DNA of 46,744 nucleotides, taken from NCBI GenBank assembly GCA_003167255.1, contig PMTR01000027.1, positions 1 through 46,744 of the forward strand, in the 5' to 3' direction. Position 1 is the first letter of the stretch. Each line of letters begins with the position of its first letter. Origin of the DNA: Bryobacterales bacterium. Its GTDB lineage: Bacteria > Acidobacteriota > Terriglobia > Bryobacterales > Bryobacteraceae. The notes under the pieces were generated by a model. That model saw only the letters and a program-made list of their open reading frames with translations, had not been told where the DNA came from and did no database searches. Positions 1 to 8,200 of this stretch are shown one piece after another. A program made the position numbers and the translations under genes.

Positions 1-1038
1 GTGTTTGGCGGGACTGGCGGCGGCGGGCCGATCCCTGGCGGCGCGGCGGGCGGTTGGGGCACTCCTCCGTTCCTGCCGCAAGGCGGGGGTGGCGGCGGCG
101 TCCCGATGGGTGGTGGCGGCGGTGCTGCTGCGGCGGGTGGTGGCGGCGGCGTCACGTCGAAGGCTGGCGTCGGCATCCTCGCCAACCTCAAGCAGAGCAT
201 CTCCGGCTGGAAGGACATGCTCACCAACCTCGGCAACATCGGCTACAAACCCGAACGGTGGAAGATTGACGAGATTGGCGGCGATCCGTACAAAGTCGCG
301 GACGCGAAGGGCATCGGCGGGATGAAGGGCGGCGCGATGCTGGCGGCTGGCGCGATGCTCGCGATGGACGGACTCCGGCGCGGCGGCAAGCTCGGGGTCG
401 CGGAGACGACCGGAGGCGGCGCGCTCATCGGCGCGAAGTTCGGCGGTCCCTTGGGCGCGGCCATCGGAGCGATTGCCGGGTTCGCGGCGGGGATGGTGCG
501 GCTGTTCATCAAAGGCGCGGTCGAGAAGGCCCGCCAGAAGATCAAGGATCTGTACGGAGTCGATATCCCCGACAAGGGCGTCCTCCAGCAGATCGTGGAC
601 ACCGCGAAGCAATCGTACGGCGGCAACCTCGACATGGCCATCCGGACGCAGCAGATCCGCGATCTGATCCAGTTGTACGCCATGAGCACGGGGCAGGCGA
701 CCAAGGGGATGCCCGCCACGGTCCACCCGCTCGATCTGGTCCAGAAGGGCGGGTCGCTCTACCAGTCTCCGGGTTACTCGAACGGGACCGCGCTCCCTGG
801 CATGGGCGGTCTGCCGACGCTCGACAGCATTGGCGGCGGCGTGGCTTCCGGCGCGGGGCCGGTGGTCATTCAACTCGACGGACCCGCCACCACGAGCCTC
901 CTGCGTGGCGAGGCGGTGAACGCCATCGCAAGCAATCCGCGCGTCGTCGCGGGCGCGTCCCTGAGTGCGGCGAAGTCCAACGCTGGCCGACGCGAGTTGA
1001 CCAGCCTCCAACTCAGCCCCGGCCTGGTGACTTCGTAA
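1..1038 (+). CDS. Phage tail tape-measure protein, C-terminal part (5' partial)
   Basis: The frame is open from the first base, so the true start probably lies upstream; 345 residues are visible. The first ~55 are almost pure Gly/Ala/Pro low complexity. A hydrophobic Gly/Ala-rich stretch follows (about residues 105-165), then a basic helical segment and a tail with polar, Ser/Gly-rich sequence. Hydrophobic Gly/Ala segments late in the chain, followed directly by minor-tail genes, are typical of tape-measure proteins, which set tail length and are ejected with the DNA. No lytic domain is visible in this part. The stop codon overlaps the ATG of the next gene (TAATG), as in a tail operon. The family call rests on composition and position, not on a recognised motif. 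Confidence 0.6.
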   Translation: MFGGTGGGGPIPGGAAGGWGTPPFLPQGGGGGGVPMGGGGGAAAAGGGGGVTSKAGVGILANLKQSISGWKDMLTNLGNIGYKPERWKIDEIGGDPYKVADAKGIGGMKGGAMLAAGAMLAMDGLRRGGKLGVAETTGGGALIGAKFGGPLGAAIGAIAGFAAGMVRLFIKGAVEKARQKIKDLYGVDIPDKGVLQQIVDTAKQSYGGNLDMAIRTQQIRDLIQLYAMSTGQATKGMPATVHPLDLVQKGGSLYQSPGYSNGTALPGMGGLPTLDSIGGGVASGAGPVVIQLDGPATTSLLRGEAVNAIASNPRVVAGASLSAAKSNAGRRELTSLQLSPGLVTS

Positions 1039-1439
1039 TGCCCGGTTCCATTGCAAACGCCGCGCCGACCACGGTGCTACCCAACAGCCTGTCCCGCGCG
1101 TTCACCCACACGCGCGAGTACCCGGTCATCGACAACGAGTACCGGAACGGCGAGTCCCAACGGTCGGCGCAGGCGGCGACCAGCCGCAAGAAGTGGAACC
1201 TCACCAAGCGCCTGACGCCCGCGCAGTTGGCGGCGCTTCGGACGTTCTACGATGCCCGCAACGGCGCCCACGAACCGTTCTACTTTTACGACCCGTACGA
1301 GACGAACCCGAAGTTCTCGTACGACCCGACCGGCGTGGCGGTGACCGGCAGGTACGTCGTCCGGTTCAACACCGACTGGAGCCAGTCCGCGACGCCTGGC
1401 AGGTCGGACGTGCAGATCGAACTGATCGAACTCGCTTAG
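1038..1439 (+). CDS. Minor tail protein, lambda M-like
   Basis: This 133-residue protein has the small tail-tip layout of the lambda gpM / DUF2460 kind: a basic segment (KKWNLTKRLTPAQ), a helix that reads like LAALRTFYDARNG, an aromatic loop (EPFYFYDPYET) and a final beta strand (VQIELIELA). The same pattern occurs in the first ~130 residues of the giant tail-tip protein starting at 5287, so the two are probably paralogous. Such proteins link the end of the tail tube to the tip complex. The start overlaps the previous stop by one base, implying coupled translation. The fold assignment is from pattern recognition only. Confidence 0.6.
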   Translation: MPGSIANAAPTTVLPNSLSRAFTHTREYPVIDNEYRNGESQRSAQAATSRKKWNLTKRLTPAQLAALRTFYDARNGAHEPFYFYDPYETNPKFSYDPTGVAVTGRYVVRFNTDWSQSATPGRSDVQIELIELA

Positions 1440-1448
1440 GAGAAACCC

Positions 1449-1844
1449 ATGCCAGGAAAGTCGCGGTCCCACACCGATGCTGTGCTCAACGTCCTGCGCG
1501 GCACGGATCTGACGGGAGTCGCGCCGTACGTCGGTCTGTTCTCCGCAGCGCCCGCCGACGACAACTCTGCGGGCACCGAACTGGCTGGCGACGGTTACGC
1601 GCGCCAAGCCATCACGTTCGGTGCGCCCGCGACCGACGCAGGCAACGTCCGGAAGGTCGCCAACGCGAACCTCATCCAGTTCGGCCCCGCGCTCGTGGAC
1701 TGGTCGCAGGCTGTGGCGTTCGGCGTGTTCGCGTCCCTCGCGGGCGCGCTCCTGTATTGGGACACCCTGCCGACTCCCAAGACTGTGCAGCAGGACGATT
1801 ATGGCCAGTTTGGCGTCGGCACGCTCCTGGTGAAGGAGGACTGA
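1449..1844 (+). CDS. Phage tail fibre-type protein (Gp80-like)
   Basis: 131 residues with the recurrent pattern of a widespread small phage tail protein: an N-terminal ADAVLN-like helix, then VGLFSAAP, GTELAGDGYARQAITFGAP, a mid-chain WSQAVAFGVF and a C-terminal LLYWDTL...GQFGVGTLLV. Proteins with this pattern are annotated as tail fibre or Gp80-like components in many siphophages; their exact role is not established. AGGAG at 1437-1441 lies 7 bases before the ATG. It sits between the M-like gene and a putative fibre protein in one uninterrupted tail operon. Confidence 0.6.
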   Translation: MPGKSRSHTDAVLNVLRGTDLTGVAPYVGLFSAAPADDNSAGTELAGDGYARQAITFGAPATDAGNVRKVANANLIQFGPALVDWSQAVAFGVFASLAGALLYWDTLPTPKTVQQDDYGQFGVGTLLVKED

Positions 1845-1848
1845 GGCG

Positions 1849-3054
1849 ATGGCCGACAACATCAACATCAAGGATTCGTCCAATGCCGTGATTCCGGTCG
1901 CGACCGAAGATATCGGTGGCGGGGTGGAAGTACAACGCGTAAAGCTGATGCTTGGCGCTCACGGGCAGGACGGAGGCGATGTCGCGGGCCCGAATCCGCT
2001 TCCCGTAGAGGTTCAAAACACCACGGACACGGACAGCCCCGTGTGGGGGAACCAGGGGCCGCTCACGCAGGACGCGCGGGAGCAATCCAATTACGATTCG
2101 GTAAATCCGCTTCTCACGAGAGATACGCACCTCGGTCGTGTTTTGGGCCAGGACCTCCTCGTGAATCCTTCCACCAAGAGGTTGCAGGTCGAGAGTGCGC
2201 CGGTCGCGGATAACAACGTGTTCGGGTTCCTGCCGGCGCTGAACACGGATTTGACCGTCGTCCTCAACGGGGCGACCACACTGCTCCTTCAACTCACCGG
2301 CACCTGGGCCGGTACGGTATCGTTCGAGGCCACCCCGGACTCCCAGAACTGGTACGCCGTGTATGGCCAGCGTCCCGATGTGGTGACGACGATGGTTGTG
2401 AACACAACGGTGGTCGGCGTCTGGGTTTTCTCCGTTGGCGGGTTCCGGGCATTCCGCGCCAGATTCAGTGCGTACACTTCAGGCGTCGTGAAGGCGATGG
2501 CCGCGACTTCCGTCAACGGCAGATTTGCAACCACGGTGACCGTGAACGGAACGGTTGGCGTCACGGGCTTCACTGTTCGAACCACTGGCTCTGAGCTGCT
2601 GACGTCGGATTCCGGAGTTGTCCAGTTACAGAACGCCCTCGTGGAGCCGACGCCGTGGAACCCCAGGTGGGCTTTTTACGTGTACGGCGATGCGGTCACA
2701 TGGAACGGACAGGTGTACCAGTGCATCGTTCCGACAACTGGAGTTAGTCCACCTCCTTATCCGAACAACGCCACCTATTGGCAGGTTGATCAGCGCCAGA
2801 ACAAGTCCCTGGTGACCAGCAGTTACGTGTCTCCTCCTGCTGCTGCCAGACTCCGCGTCGAAATCGACCTGGATGCGTACCAGTACAGGCTGGCGGAATC
2901 GTTGTTGGCGGCAAAGCAGCAGCAGGAGGTATCGGATCTGCTGTTTCAGGAGCGCCACTTGCTCCTGATGCAGGGGATGTCGGGCTTGTACGGGGCCAAT
3001 TTCGCTATGGGCGCGAGCGGTATGTCCGCTTACGCCATCGAAGAATTCAGATAA
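1849..3054 (+). CDS. Phage structural protein with carbohydrate-binding-like segment
   Basis: This 401-residue protein is probably a tail or appendage protein. The N-terminal half is beta-rich and Thr/Val-rich. Around residues 270-310 it carries WAFYVYGDAVTWNGQVYQC followed by P-rich sequence and YWQV, which resembles the chitin-binding type 3 / CBM5-12 module (aromatic W...Y..GD.V...G..Y.C......P......W). A C-terminal helical, Gln/Glu/Leu-rich segment (about 335-375) may trimerise it. GGAGGA at 1835-1840 is a strong ribosome site for the ATG at 1849, and the previous stop is 4 bases upstream. A glycan-binding role at the host surface is inferred from the module. Confidence 0.5.
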   Translation: MADNINIKDSSNAVIPVATEDIGGGVEVQRVKLMLGAHGQDGGDVAGPNPLPVEVQNTTDTDSPVWGNQGPLTQDAREQSNYDSVNPLLTRDTHLGRVLGQDLLVNPSTKRLQVESAPVADNNVFGFLPALNTDLTVVLNGATTLLLQLTGTWAGTVSFEATPDSQNWYAVYGQRPDVVTTMVVNTTVVGVWVFSVGGFRAFRARFSAYTSGVVKAMAATSVNGRFATTVTVNGTVGVTGFTVRTTGSELLTSDSGVVQLQNALVEPTPWNPRWAFYVYGDAVTWNGQVYQCIVPTTGVSPPPYPNNATYWQVDQRQNKSLVTSSYVSPPAAARLRVEIDLDAYQYRLAESLLAAKQQQEVSDLLFQERHLLLMQGMSGLYGANFAMGASGMSAYAIEEFR

Positions 3055-3066
3055 GGAGAGAGGAAC

Positions 3067-3723
3067 ATGCTCGCAGAGATTCGCGCAGGTCAAACGCAGT
3101 TGTCAGACGGAACCATCGCTCCGGCCCGCGCCACCCGTATGGGCGGCATCGTCGTGGGAGACGGGCAGGGGCGCTACTACGAACAGGCCGCGAGGGGAAA
3201 CATCTTTTCGCTCATCCTGACGGCCTGGTCCACCACCATCGCCGCCGGCAACATCGTGGGCGCGGCCGCCGCAGCCTCCACGCAGTTCGCCCTGTGGAAC
3301 CCCAGTGGCTCCGGCAAGAACCTGTCGCTGCTGAAGTTCCAGGTGTGGGCGATCTCGGGCACGCCCCCGGTCCCTCCGGTGATCCATAGCTTCTGCACGG
3401 CGCCGACGATTGCGACTTCGGTGGTGACACCGATCGCCTGCAACAACGTGGGAATGGCGGCGGCTTCGGTGGCTCGCGCACTGACCTCCGCGGCCGGAGC
3501 CGCTCTTACCGGCAACAGCATCCTGCAATACTTGCGGGCGGCGGATCTTGGAATCGGCGCCGGTGCGATGGTTCCGGCGAACCTGTTCGAACCGAAGTTG
3601 ACCGAATACATCGACGGCGACATCGTGCTGCCTCCTGGCACGTGCTGGGTTCCGACCTGGATGGGGGCTGGCACGACGTTCCTGGGTGGGTATTCGATCA
3701 CTTGGGAAGAGATCCCGCAGTAG
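3067..3723 (+). CDS. Hypothetical phage structural protein
   Basis: 218 residues, Ala/Gly/Thr/Pro-rich and predicted mostly beta, with no catalytic motif I can recognise. Sequence such as FALWNPSGSGKNLSLLKFQVW and a closing GGYSITWEEIPQ is typical of small decoration or tail-spike-associated beta proteins in phage operons. AAGGAGAGAGGA at 3053-3064 gives a very strong ribosome site just before the ATG. It follows the putative glycan-binding protein by 12 bases and precedes a repeat protein. Function unknown; involvement in virion structure is inferred from context. Confidence 0.5.
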   Translation: MLAEIRAGQTQLSDGTIAPARATRMGGIVVGDGQGRYYEQAARGNIFSLILTAWSTTIAAGNIVGAAAAASTQFALWNPSGSGKNLSLLKFQVWAISGTPPVPPVIHSFCTAPTIATSVVTPIACNNVGMAAASVARALTSAAGAALTGNSILQYLRAADLGIGAGAMVPANLFEPKLTEYIDGDIVLPPGTCWVPTWMGAGTTFLGGYSITWEEIPQ

Positions 3724-3740
3724 CTTCGCGGGCATGACCC

Positions 3741-4210
3741 ATGTCGCTGCTTCTGCTGCTCCGGACTCAGGCACGCACGATCCACGCGCTTACGGGCGTG
3801 GCGTCCGGCCAGGGCGTCGGTGCTGCTCGTCTCGCGGTCCTCCGGCGCATGGCCAGTGCCGCCAGTGGCCAAGGAACCACCACCGGGCGACTGGCGCGCG
3901 TCGTCCCGGTGTCTGGCCTGGCTGCCGGCGGCGGGACCATCTCCGGTACGCTCCGGGTGGCCCGTGCCCTGCGCGGGATCGCGATGGCGTCCGGTACGGT
4001 CGCCGCGCGCCTGGCAGTCGTCCGGAGGCTGGCCGGAATTGCCGCAGGATCGGCCACCTTTGGCGCACAGTTGGCCCGTGTGCGCCCGTTGGCTGGAGAG
4101 GCGTCCGGTTCGTCCACTGTCCTCGGGCGCGCGTCCTGCGTGCGCTCGTTGGCGGGCGTGGCCGCAGGCTGGTCGCGCGTCTTCGGCTTCATGCTGTTGA
4201 CGGGAGGGAC
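3741..4210 (+). repeat. In-frame ~60-66 bp degenerate tandem repeats
   Basis: Each unit encodes a 20-22 residue repeat of the host protein. The recurring DNA words are variants of GTCCGGAGGCTGGCCGGA and GGCGTGGCCGCAGG. Units are diverged in sequence but constant in length, as in a repeat under protein-level selection rather than a recent microsatellite expansion. Confidence 0.5.
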
Positions 4211-4373
4211 GCCAGCCGGCCGCACGTTGCGGGTCCGAAGGGATGCGCGGATGTTCCGGCCCACCCGCGAAGACCGGCGCCACACGGTACGGCGAGAGGC
4301 GCGCGTCCTCGTGCCAGCCGCAGAGGACCGGACCATCCACCCGCAAATTGAAGACCGGAGCATCGACGCATGA
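3741..4373 (+). CDS. Tandem-repeat protein of the tail operon
   Basis: 210 residues. Residues ~15-155 are made of about six or seven imperfect units of 20-22 residues with the consensus LxGxAxGxGTxxGxLxxVRxL (for example LAGIAAGSATFGAQLARVRP and RGIAMASGTVAARLAVVRRL). The last 55 residues are Arg-rich and lack the repeat. Each unit has a Gly/Ala-rich turn followed by a strand or short helix ending in basic residues, suggesting a solenoid or fibre shaft. No enzymatic motif is visible. The stop overlaps the next start (ATGA), so it is translated with the tail operon. No strong ribosome site precedes the ATG at 3741. Function unknown. Confidence 0.5.
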   Translation: MSLLLLLRTQARTIHALTGVASGQGVGAARLAVLRRMASAASGQGTTTGRLARVVPVSGLAAGGGTISGTLRVARALRGIAMASGTVAARLAVVRRLAGIAAGSATFGAQLARVRPLAGEASGSSTVLGRASCVRSLAGVAAGWSRVFGFMLLTGGTPAGRTLRVRRDARMFRPTREDRRHTVRREARVLVPAAEDRTIHPQIEDRSIDA

Positions 4374-4639
4374 CGTTCACGAAAGACCCGGATGCGGTAC
4401 TCGACTATTCGGTTGATTGGTTCCTGTGGCTGGCGGGCGACCAGATTTCCTCGAGCGAGTGGATCTTGGAGCAGGGCGCGACCATCGAGAAGATGACCGA
4501 CACGTTCACCACCAGTAGAACGGTGGTCTGGTTAGGCGGTGGCGACAAAGGCGTCACCTACCTCGTGACCAACCGAATTGTGACCGTTGGCGGCAGGACG
4601 GACGACCGGACTATCTCCGTCAAAGTGGAGGATCGCTAA
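4370..4639 (+). CDS. Phage fibre-tail adaptor-like protein
   Basis: 89 residues reading as a compact Ig-like beta domain: DYSVDWFLWLAGDQISSSEWILEQG, then VVWLGGGDKGVTYLVTNRI and a final RTDDRTISVKVEDR. The pattern DY..DW..WL.GD.I..S.W ... T.VWL.GG..G..Y.VTNRI.T..GR.D.R....V is very common in tail operons of siphophages, often annotated as a fibre-tail adaptor or as hypothetical. It probably joins fibre proteins to the tail. Its start overlaps the previous gene by 4 bases (ATGA) and its stop overlaps the next start (TAATG). Confidence 0.6.
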   Translation: MTFTKDPDAVLDYSVDWFLWLAGDQISSSEWILEQGATIEKMTDTFTTSRTVVWLGGGDKGVTYLVTNRIVTVGGRTDDRTISVKVEDR

Positions 4640-4956
4640 TGCTGTTTCTCAAAAGTGACGTCCGGATCACCGGGATGCGCCCGGAGATCCTCCTCGCGGC
4701 GGTTGCCGCGATGCGGGTGTACGAGACGGCGGGGCACGACTTCATGATCACGGCCTGCGTGGACGGCAAGCACATGACTGGCTCGCTCCACTATGCGGGC
4801 GCGGCCATCGATGTCCGGACGCGCGACATCGCGCCCGCCGACGTGCAGAAGCTCATCGCGCAGATCAAGACGTGCCTGGGCGGCGACTTCGACGTGCTGC
4901 TCGAAGTCGACCACGTCCACATCGAGTTCCAACCCAAGCAGGCTCTCGGGGTTTAG
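4639..4956 (+). CDS. M15-like D-Ala-D-Ala carboxypeptidase / endolysin-type peptidase
   Basis: This small, 105-residue protein has the zinc-peptidase signatures of the VanY/M15 superfamily: SLHYAGAAID (His51 and Asp58, the SxHxxGxAxD pattern) and EVDHVHIEF near the C-terminus (Glu89, His94). These would supply the metal ligands and general base. It lacks a signal peptide, an SH3 domain or other binding domain. In a tail operon such a protein either serves as lysin or, more likely given its position among tail genes, helps local cell-wall penetration. It is short compared with bacterial VanY (about 200+ residues) but in the normal range for phage M15 proteins. Confidence 0.65.
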   Translation: MLFLKSDVRITGMRPEILLAAVAAMRVYETAGHDFMITACVDGKHMTGSLHYAGAAIDVRTRDIAPADVQKLIAQIKTCLGGDFDVLLEVDHVHIEFQPKQALGV

Positions 4957-5252
4957 TGAGCGGTACCGGATCGTTCTGGGGAGTGCGATCCGGTCTTCGC
5001 CCCCTGGATCAGTCTGTCAAGCAACGATTTGAGGCGCTCGCCGTCCTCAGCCCGCATGATGAAGCAGTCCCAGTGGCCGTACTTGCACTTGTAGCCGAAC
5101 ACATACTTGAGTGCGATCCACACGCGCTTGAACACGTTCTGGTATTGGTTCAAGAACACGCTCGTGTACAACTCGTTGTCGTCCGGATCGTACCCGAATT
5201 TCAGCGTGTGCTCATCGCTGTGGCAGGCGCACTCGAAGAATTCCGTCGTCAT
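4953..5252 (-). CDS. Hypothetical phage protein on the opposite strand
   Basis: 99 residues, the only gene on the minus strand within the tail region. It has an unusual mix of Cys, His, Tyr and Trp: FECACHSDEHTLKFGYDPDD, ELYTSVFLNQY, RVWIALKYVFGYKCKYGHWDCF. The CxC...H and KCKYGHWDC segments suggest a metal site. Codon use is less GC-rich than the flanking tail genes. I recall similar short proteins (C.C.S.EH...F..D...ELY....LN.Y....R.W.A.KYVFGY) in other phage genomes, without known function. The frame stays open upstream to 5300 (overlapping the + gene) and beyond; the ATG at 5252 is chosen because it avoids that overlap. It overlaps the M15 stop by 4 bases, tail to tail. Confidence 0.6.
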   Translation of the reverse strand: MTTEFFECACHSDEHTLKFGYDPDDNELYTSVFLNQYQNVFKRVWIALKYVFGYKCKYGHWDCFIMRAEDGERLKSLLDRLIQGAKTGSHSPERSGTAH

Positions 5253-5286
5253 CTGTAACCACAATTCTAAGCCTCTGAGTTGATCA

Positions 5287-8200
5287 ATGTCTGACACCAT
5301 CGGCAACGTCACCGTTCCGGAGATCGCTGCCTCCGGCACGTTCCCCATCGTGCCCGAGTACCCGTACGGGCGCGCGAGCAAACTGGACGTGGCGATCCAC
5401 CAGTTCGGGTCGGGCAACGCGAAGATCGAGCAACGCTTCCTCCTGGGGACGGGCGCGCGGCGGTTCACCGTGCGGCGCTCGTGGATGAACGACACCCAGC
5501 GCATCGCGCTCCGGAACTTTTGGGAATCGAAGTATGGGCCGTACGGCGCGTTCACCTACAACGCGCCCAACGACGACGGCAACGGGACGACCGCAATCAC
5601 CTGCCGGTTTGAGAACGAGCCTTTGTCCTGGGCGATGGTCGCGGACTGGATCTGCTCTATCGGCGTGACGCTGGTCGAGATCCCCGCCGCGACTCCGGCC
5701 TACACGCTCAACTCGACCGTTACCCGCTTCCCATCGGATGGCCTCAAGACCGCTCTGCTCTTGCAGGTCCAGCAGGTCGTACCGCTCATCAAGATCCAGC
5801 CTCTCGAAGGTGGGTATCCCGCGATCTATCTCTCCGACCGGCGTTGCACGGTGGGCGGGCAACTCTACCAGGCGCGGCTGATCGACTTCGACGGCATCTC
5901 GCAGGGCATGGGCAACGAGTCCGACGACGCCTCGTTCACGTTCGGAAACGCCGACCGGGTGATGCGCGACCTCGCCAACGACGTGGACATGTACCGGGCG
6001 ACGATCGCCTTCTCCCTGTTCCACGTGGGCACGGGCGTCAAGGTCGATCTCTGGAAGGGCGATATCGTCAACTGGTCCTGCGATGCTGGCCCGGAGTTCA
6101 AGGTCACCGGGTCCGATGGCCTGTACGAGTTGAACCTGCCATACCCGACGCGCAAAATCTCGCGCACCTGCTGGAAGGCGTTCAACTCGCAGGCGTGCCC
6201 CTACGCCGACCACGGCGCGATGGATCTGGTTCATTTCCCCGACGCCGCCGCCAACTCCTGCGACAAGAATTACGACACGCCGAACGGGTGCCTCGCGCAC
6301 GGGATGAAGCGTTATTACGGCGGCATTATCGCCGTGCCGCAGGGCGTCCGGATCAAGGACAACTCGACCGGCGTGTGGGGCTTTGGCCGGTCCATGCTCA
6401 CCAGCGTGTCGCTGGTAGCGGATTCGATTTACGACCAAGTTCTCGCGGAGGTGTACACGGACACCGAGATGCCGGTCAACTGCAAGGTGGCGGCTGGCCG
6501 CGACGAGAGCGACTTCTACGAGGCGTTGGGCATAGTGGGCGAAGGCCCGCTCGTGGCGTACACGCCGACTCATTACGAGGACAAGGACGGCGACGGCAAC
6601 GCAGAGACGCTGGTGGGCCACACGCTCGACGGGCAGGCGCACCACGGCTTTCCCAAGAACGATCTCGGCCTCCGGACGGTCCTGGGCACCGATCCGGCCG
6701 GCGCGGGCGACTTCTTCTCGCTCGACCAGTCGGGCAACCTGACGGGCGGCGACTTCCGGAAGGTGTACTCCGGCAACTCGACGCTCCTGGACAACTTCGC
6801 GGCGGGCACGGCGTTCATCGTGATCCGCAGGTCGGACGCGAAGGGCCTCCAACTCTCCAGCCCCGGCGACCACGCGATGATCGCGACCGTCGCGCAGGGT
6901 TTGAGCGGGTGGGTGTGGACCAGTCCCGGCGTGCGCGTGTACGGGCCGTGCATGGTGAACCCGGTGTGGATCGCGGTCAACATGGTCTTCCGTGCGCGCG
7001 GCCTCCGGCTTGGCGCGGACGCGACGACCGCACAGTTGAACGCCGCCGAAGCATTGTTCGACGTTCAGGCAGCGATCGACGCCGCCGCGATTTGCAACGA
7101 CTCCGTTACCAAGATGGTCGGCGTCGGCACGGAGGCGCAGTTCGCGTTCCGCGGCACGCTCCAGGAGGAGAAGCCTCTGCGGGACTGGCTCCAGGAAGTG
7201 CTGATGAACTGCCTTGGCTATTACACGTTCTCGTTCGGGAAGCTTCGGATCGGTATCCGCGAGAACAGCAGCGTGGTCGAAGCGTTCACGGAGGGCAACA
7301 TCCTGTTCCGCACCCTACAACTGGCTCCGGCCAAGCCGTCCTTCAACCACCTGACGGCCAACTTCGCGGACCAGGACTTCGCCTTCGTGAACAACAGCGT
7401 GGCGGTATACGACATCGACCATGCCTCCTACATCGGCGGCGGCGCGGGTCCGATGTACCTGAAGTCGAGCGTCAACCTCTCCGGGACGTCCACCAAGAGT
7501 CAAGCCGCGCGAATCGTCAGCACCCGGCTGCGCGAGGAGTTGGGCGGGACCAGCGCAGCTGAGTGGAAAGCCGCCCGCCAGATCGGGTTCAAGACCACGG
7601 TGCTCGCGCTCAACACCGAGCCGGGGATGGTCTGCTCGGTGACCCATCCGGACATGCCCGGTGGCGCCGGGGAGTTCCGCGCCGCCTCCTGGAAGCTCAA
7701 CAAGGACTTCTCCATCGACGTGCAAGGCCGCACGACCACGGACTCGATGTACGACCTCGTGATGGGACCGAAACCCGCCGACGTGGAACCGACGCCCGTG
7801 CCGGAGGAGATCCTGTACGACACCGGGGTGCCCGGAATGGTCCTTGGCACGACGAAGCTCTCCGACTATGGGACGTTCGTGCTGGACGAGATGGAGGTGG
7901 AACCGGACGACGCCGGGAACATGAACATCGTCTCCGCGCACGAGATCGCCATGATGCTCTATTACGTGGACGAGCTGACGGTCGATCTGTGGGCCAGCAT
8001 CGACGCCGCAATCGACAAGGACACCGATCCGGTTACGGTGGCTTGCACGGTGAACCCGGCCACGGCGCGCGTGTTCCGGGTGGGCGACTTCGTGATGTTC
8101 AACGACGAGGCGAAGAGTCCGGACGTTGGGTATCGCCGGTCGTACGAGTGCGCGCAGATCATCGGGCCCGGTGGCGAGGGCGACGTGGTGCCGACCGGCA

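Noticed and set aside
3177-4346. 389-residue minus-strand open frame opposite the repeat protein
   Set aside because: It mirrors the tandem repeats on the other strand and has no recognisable feature.
5284-6873. 529-residue minus-strand open frame at the start of the tail-tip gene
   Set aside because: Repetitive Arg/Val/Ala sequence without recognisable domain; shadow of the + strand gene.
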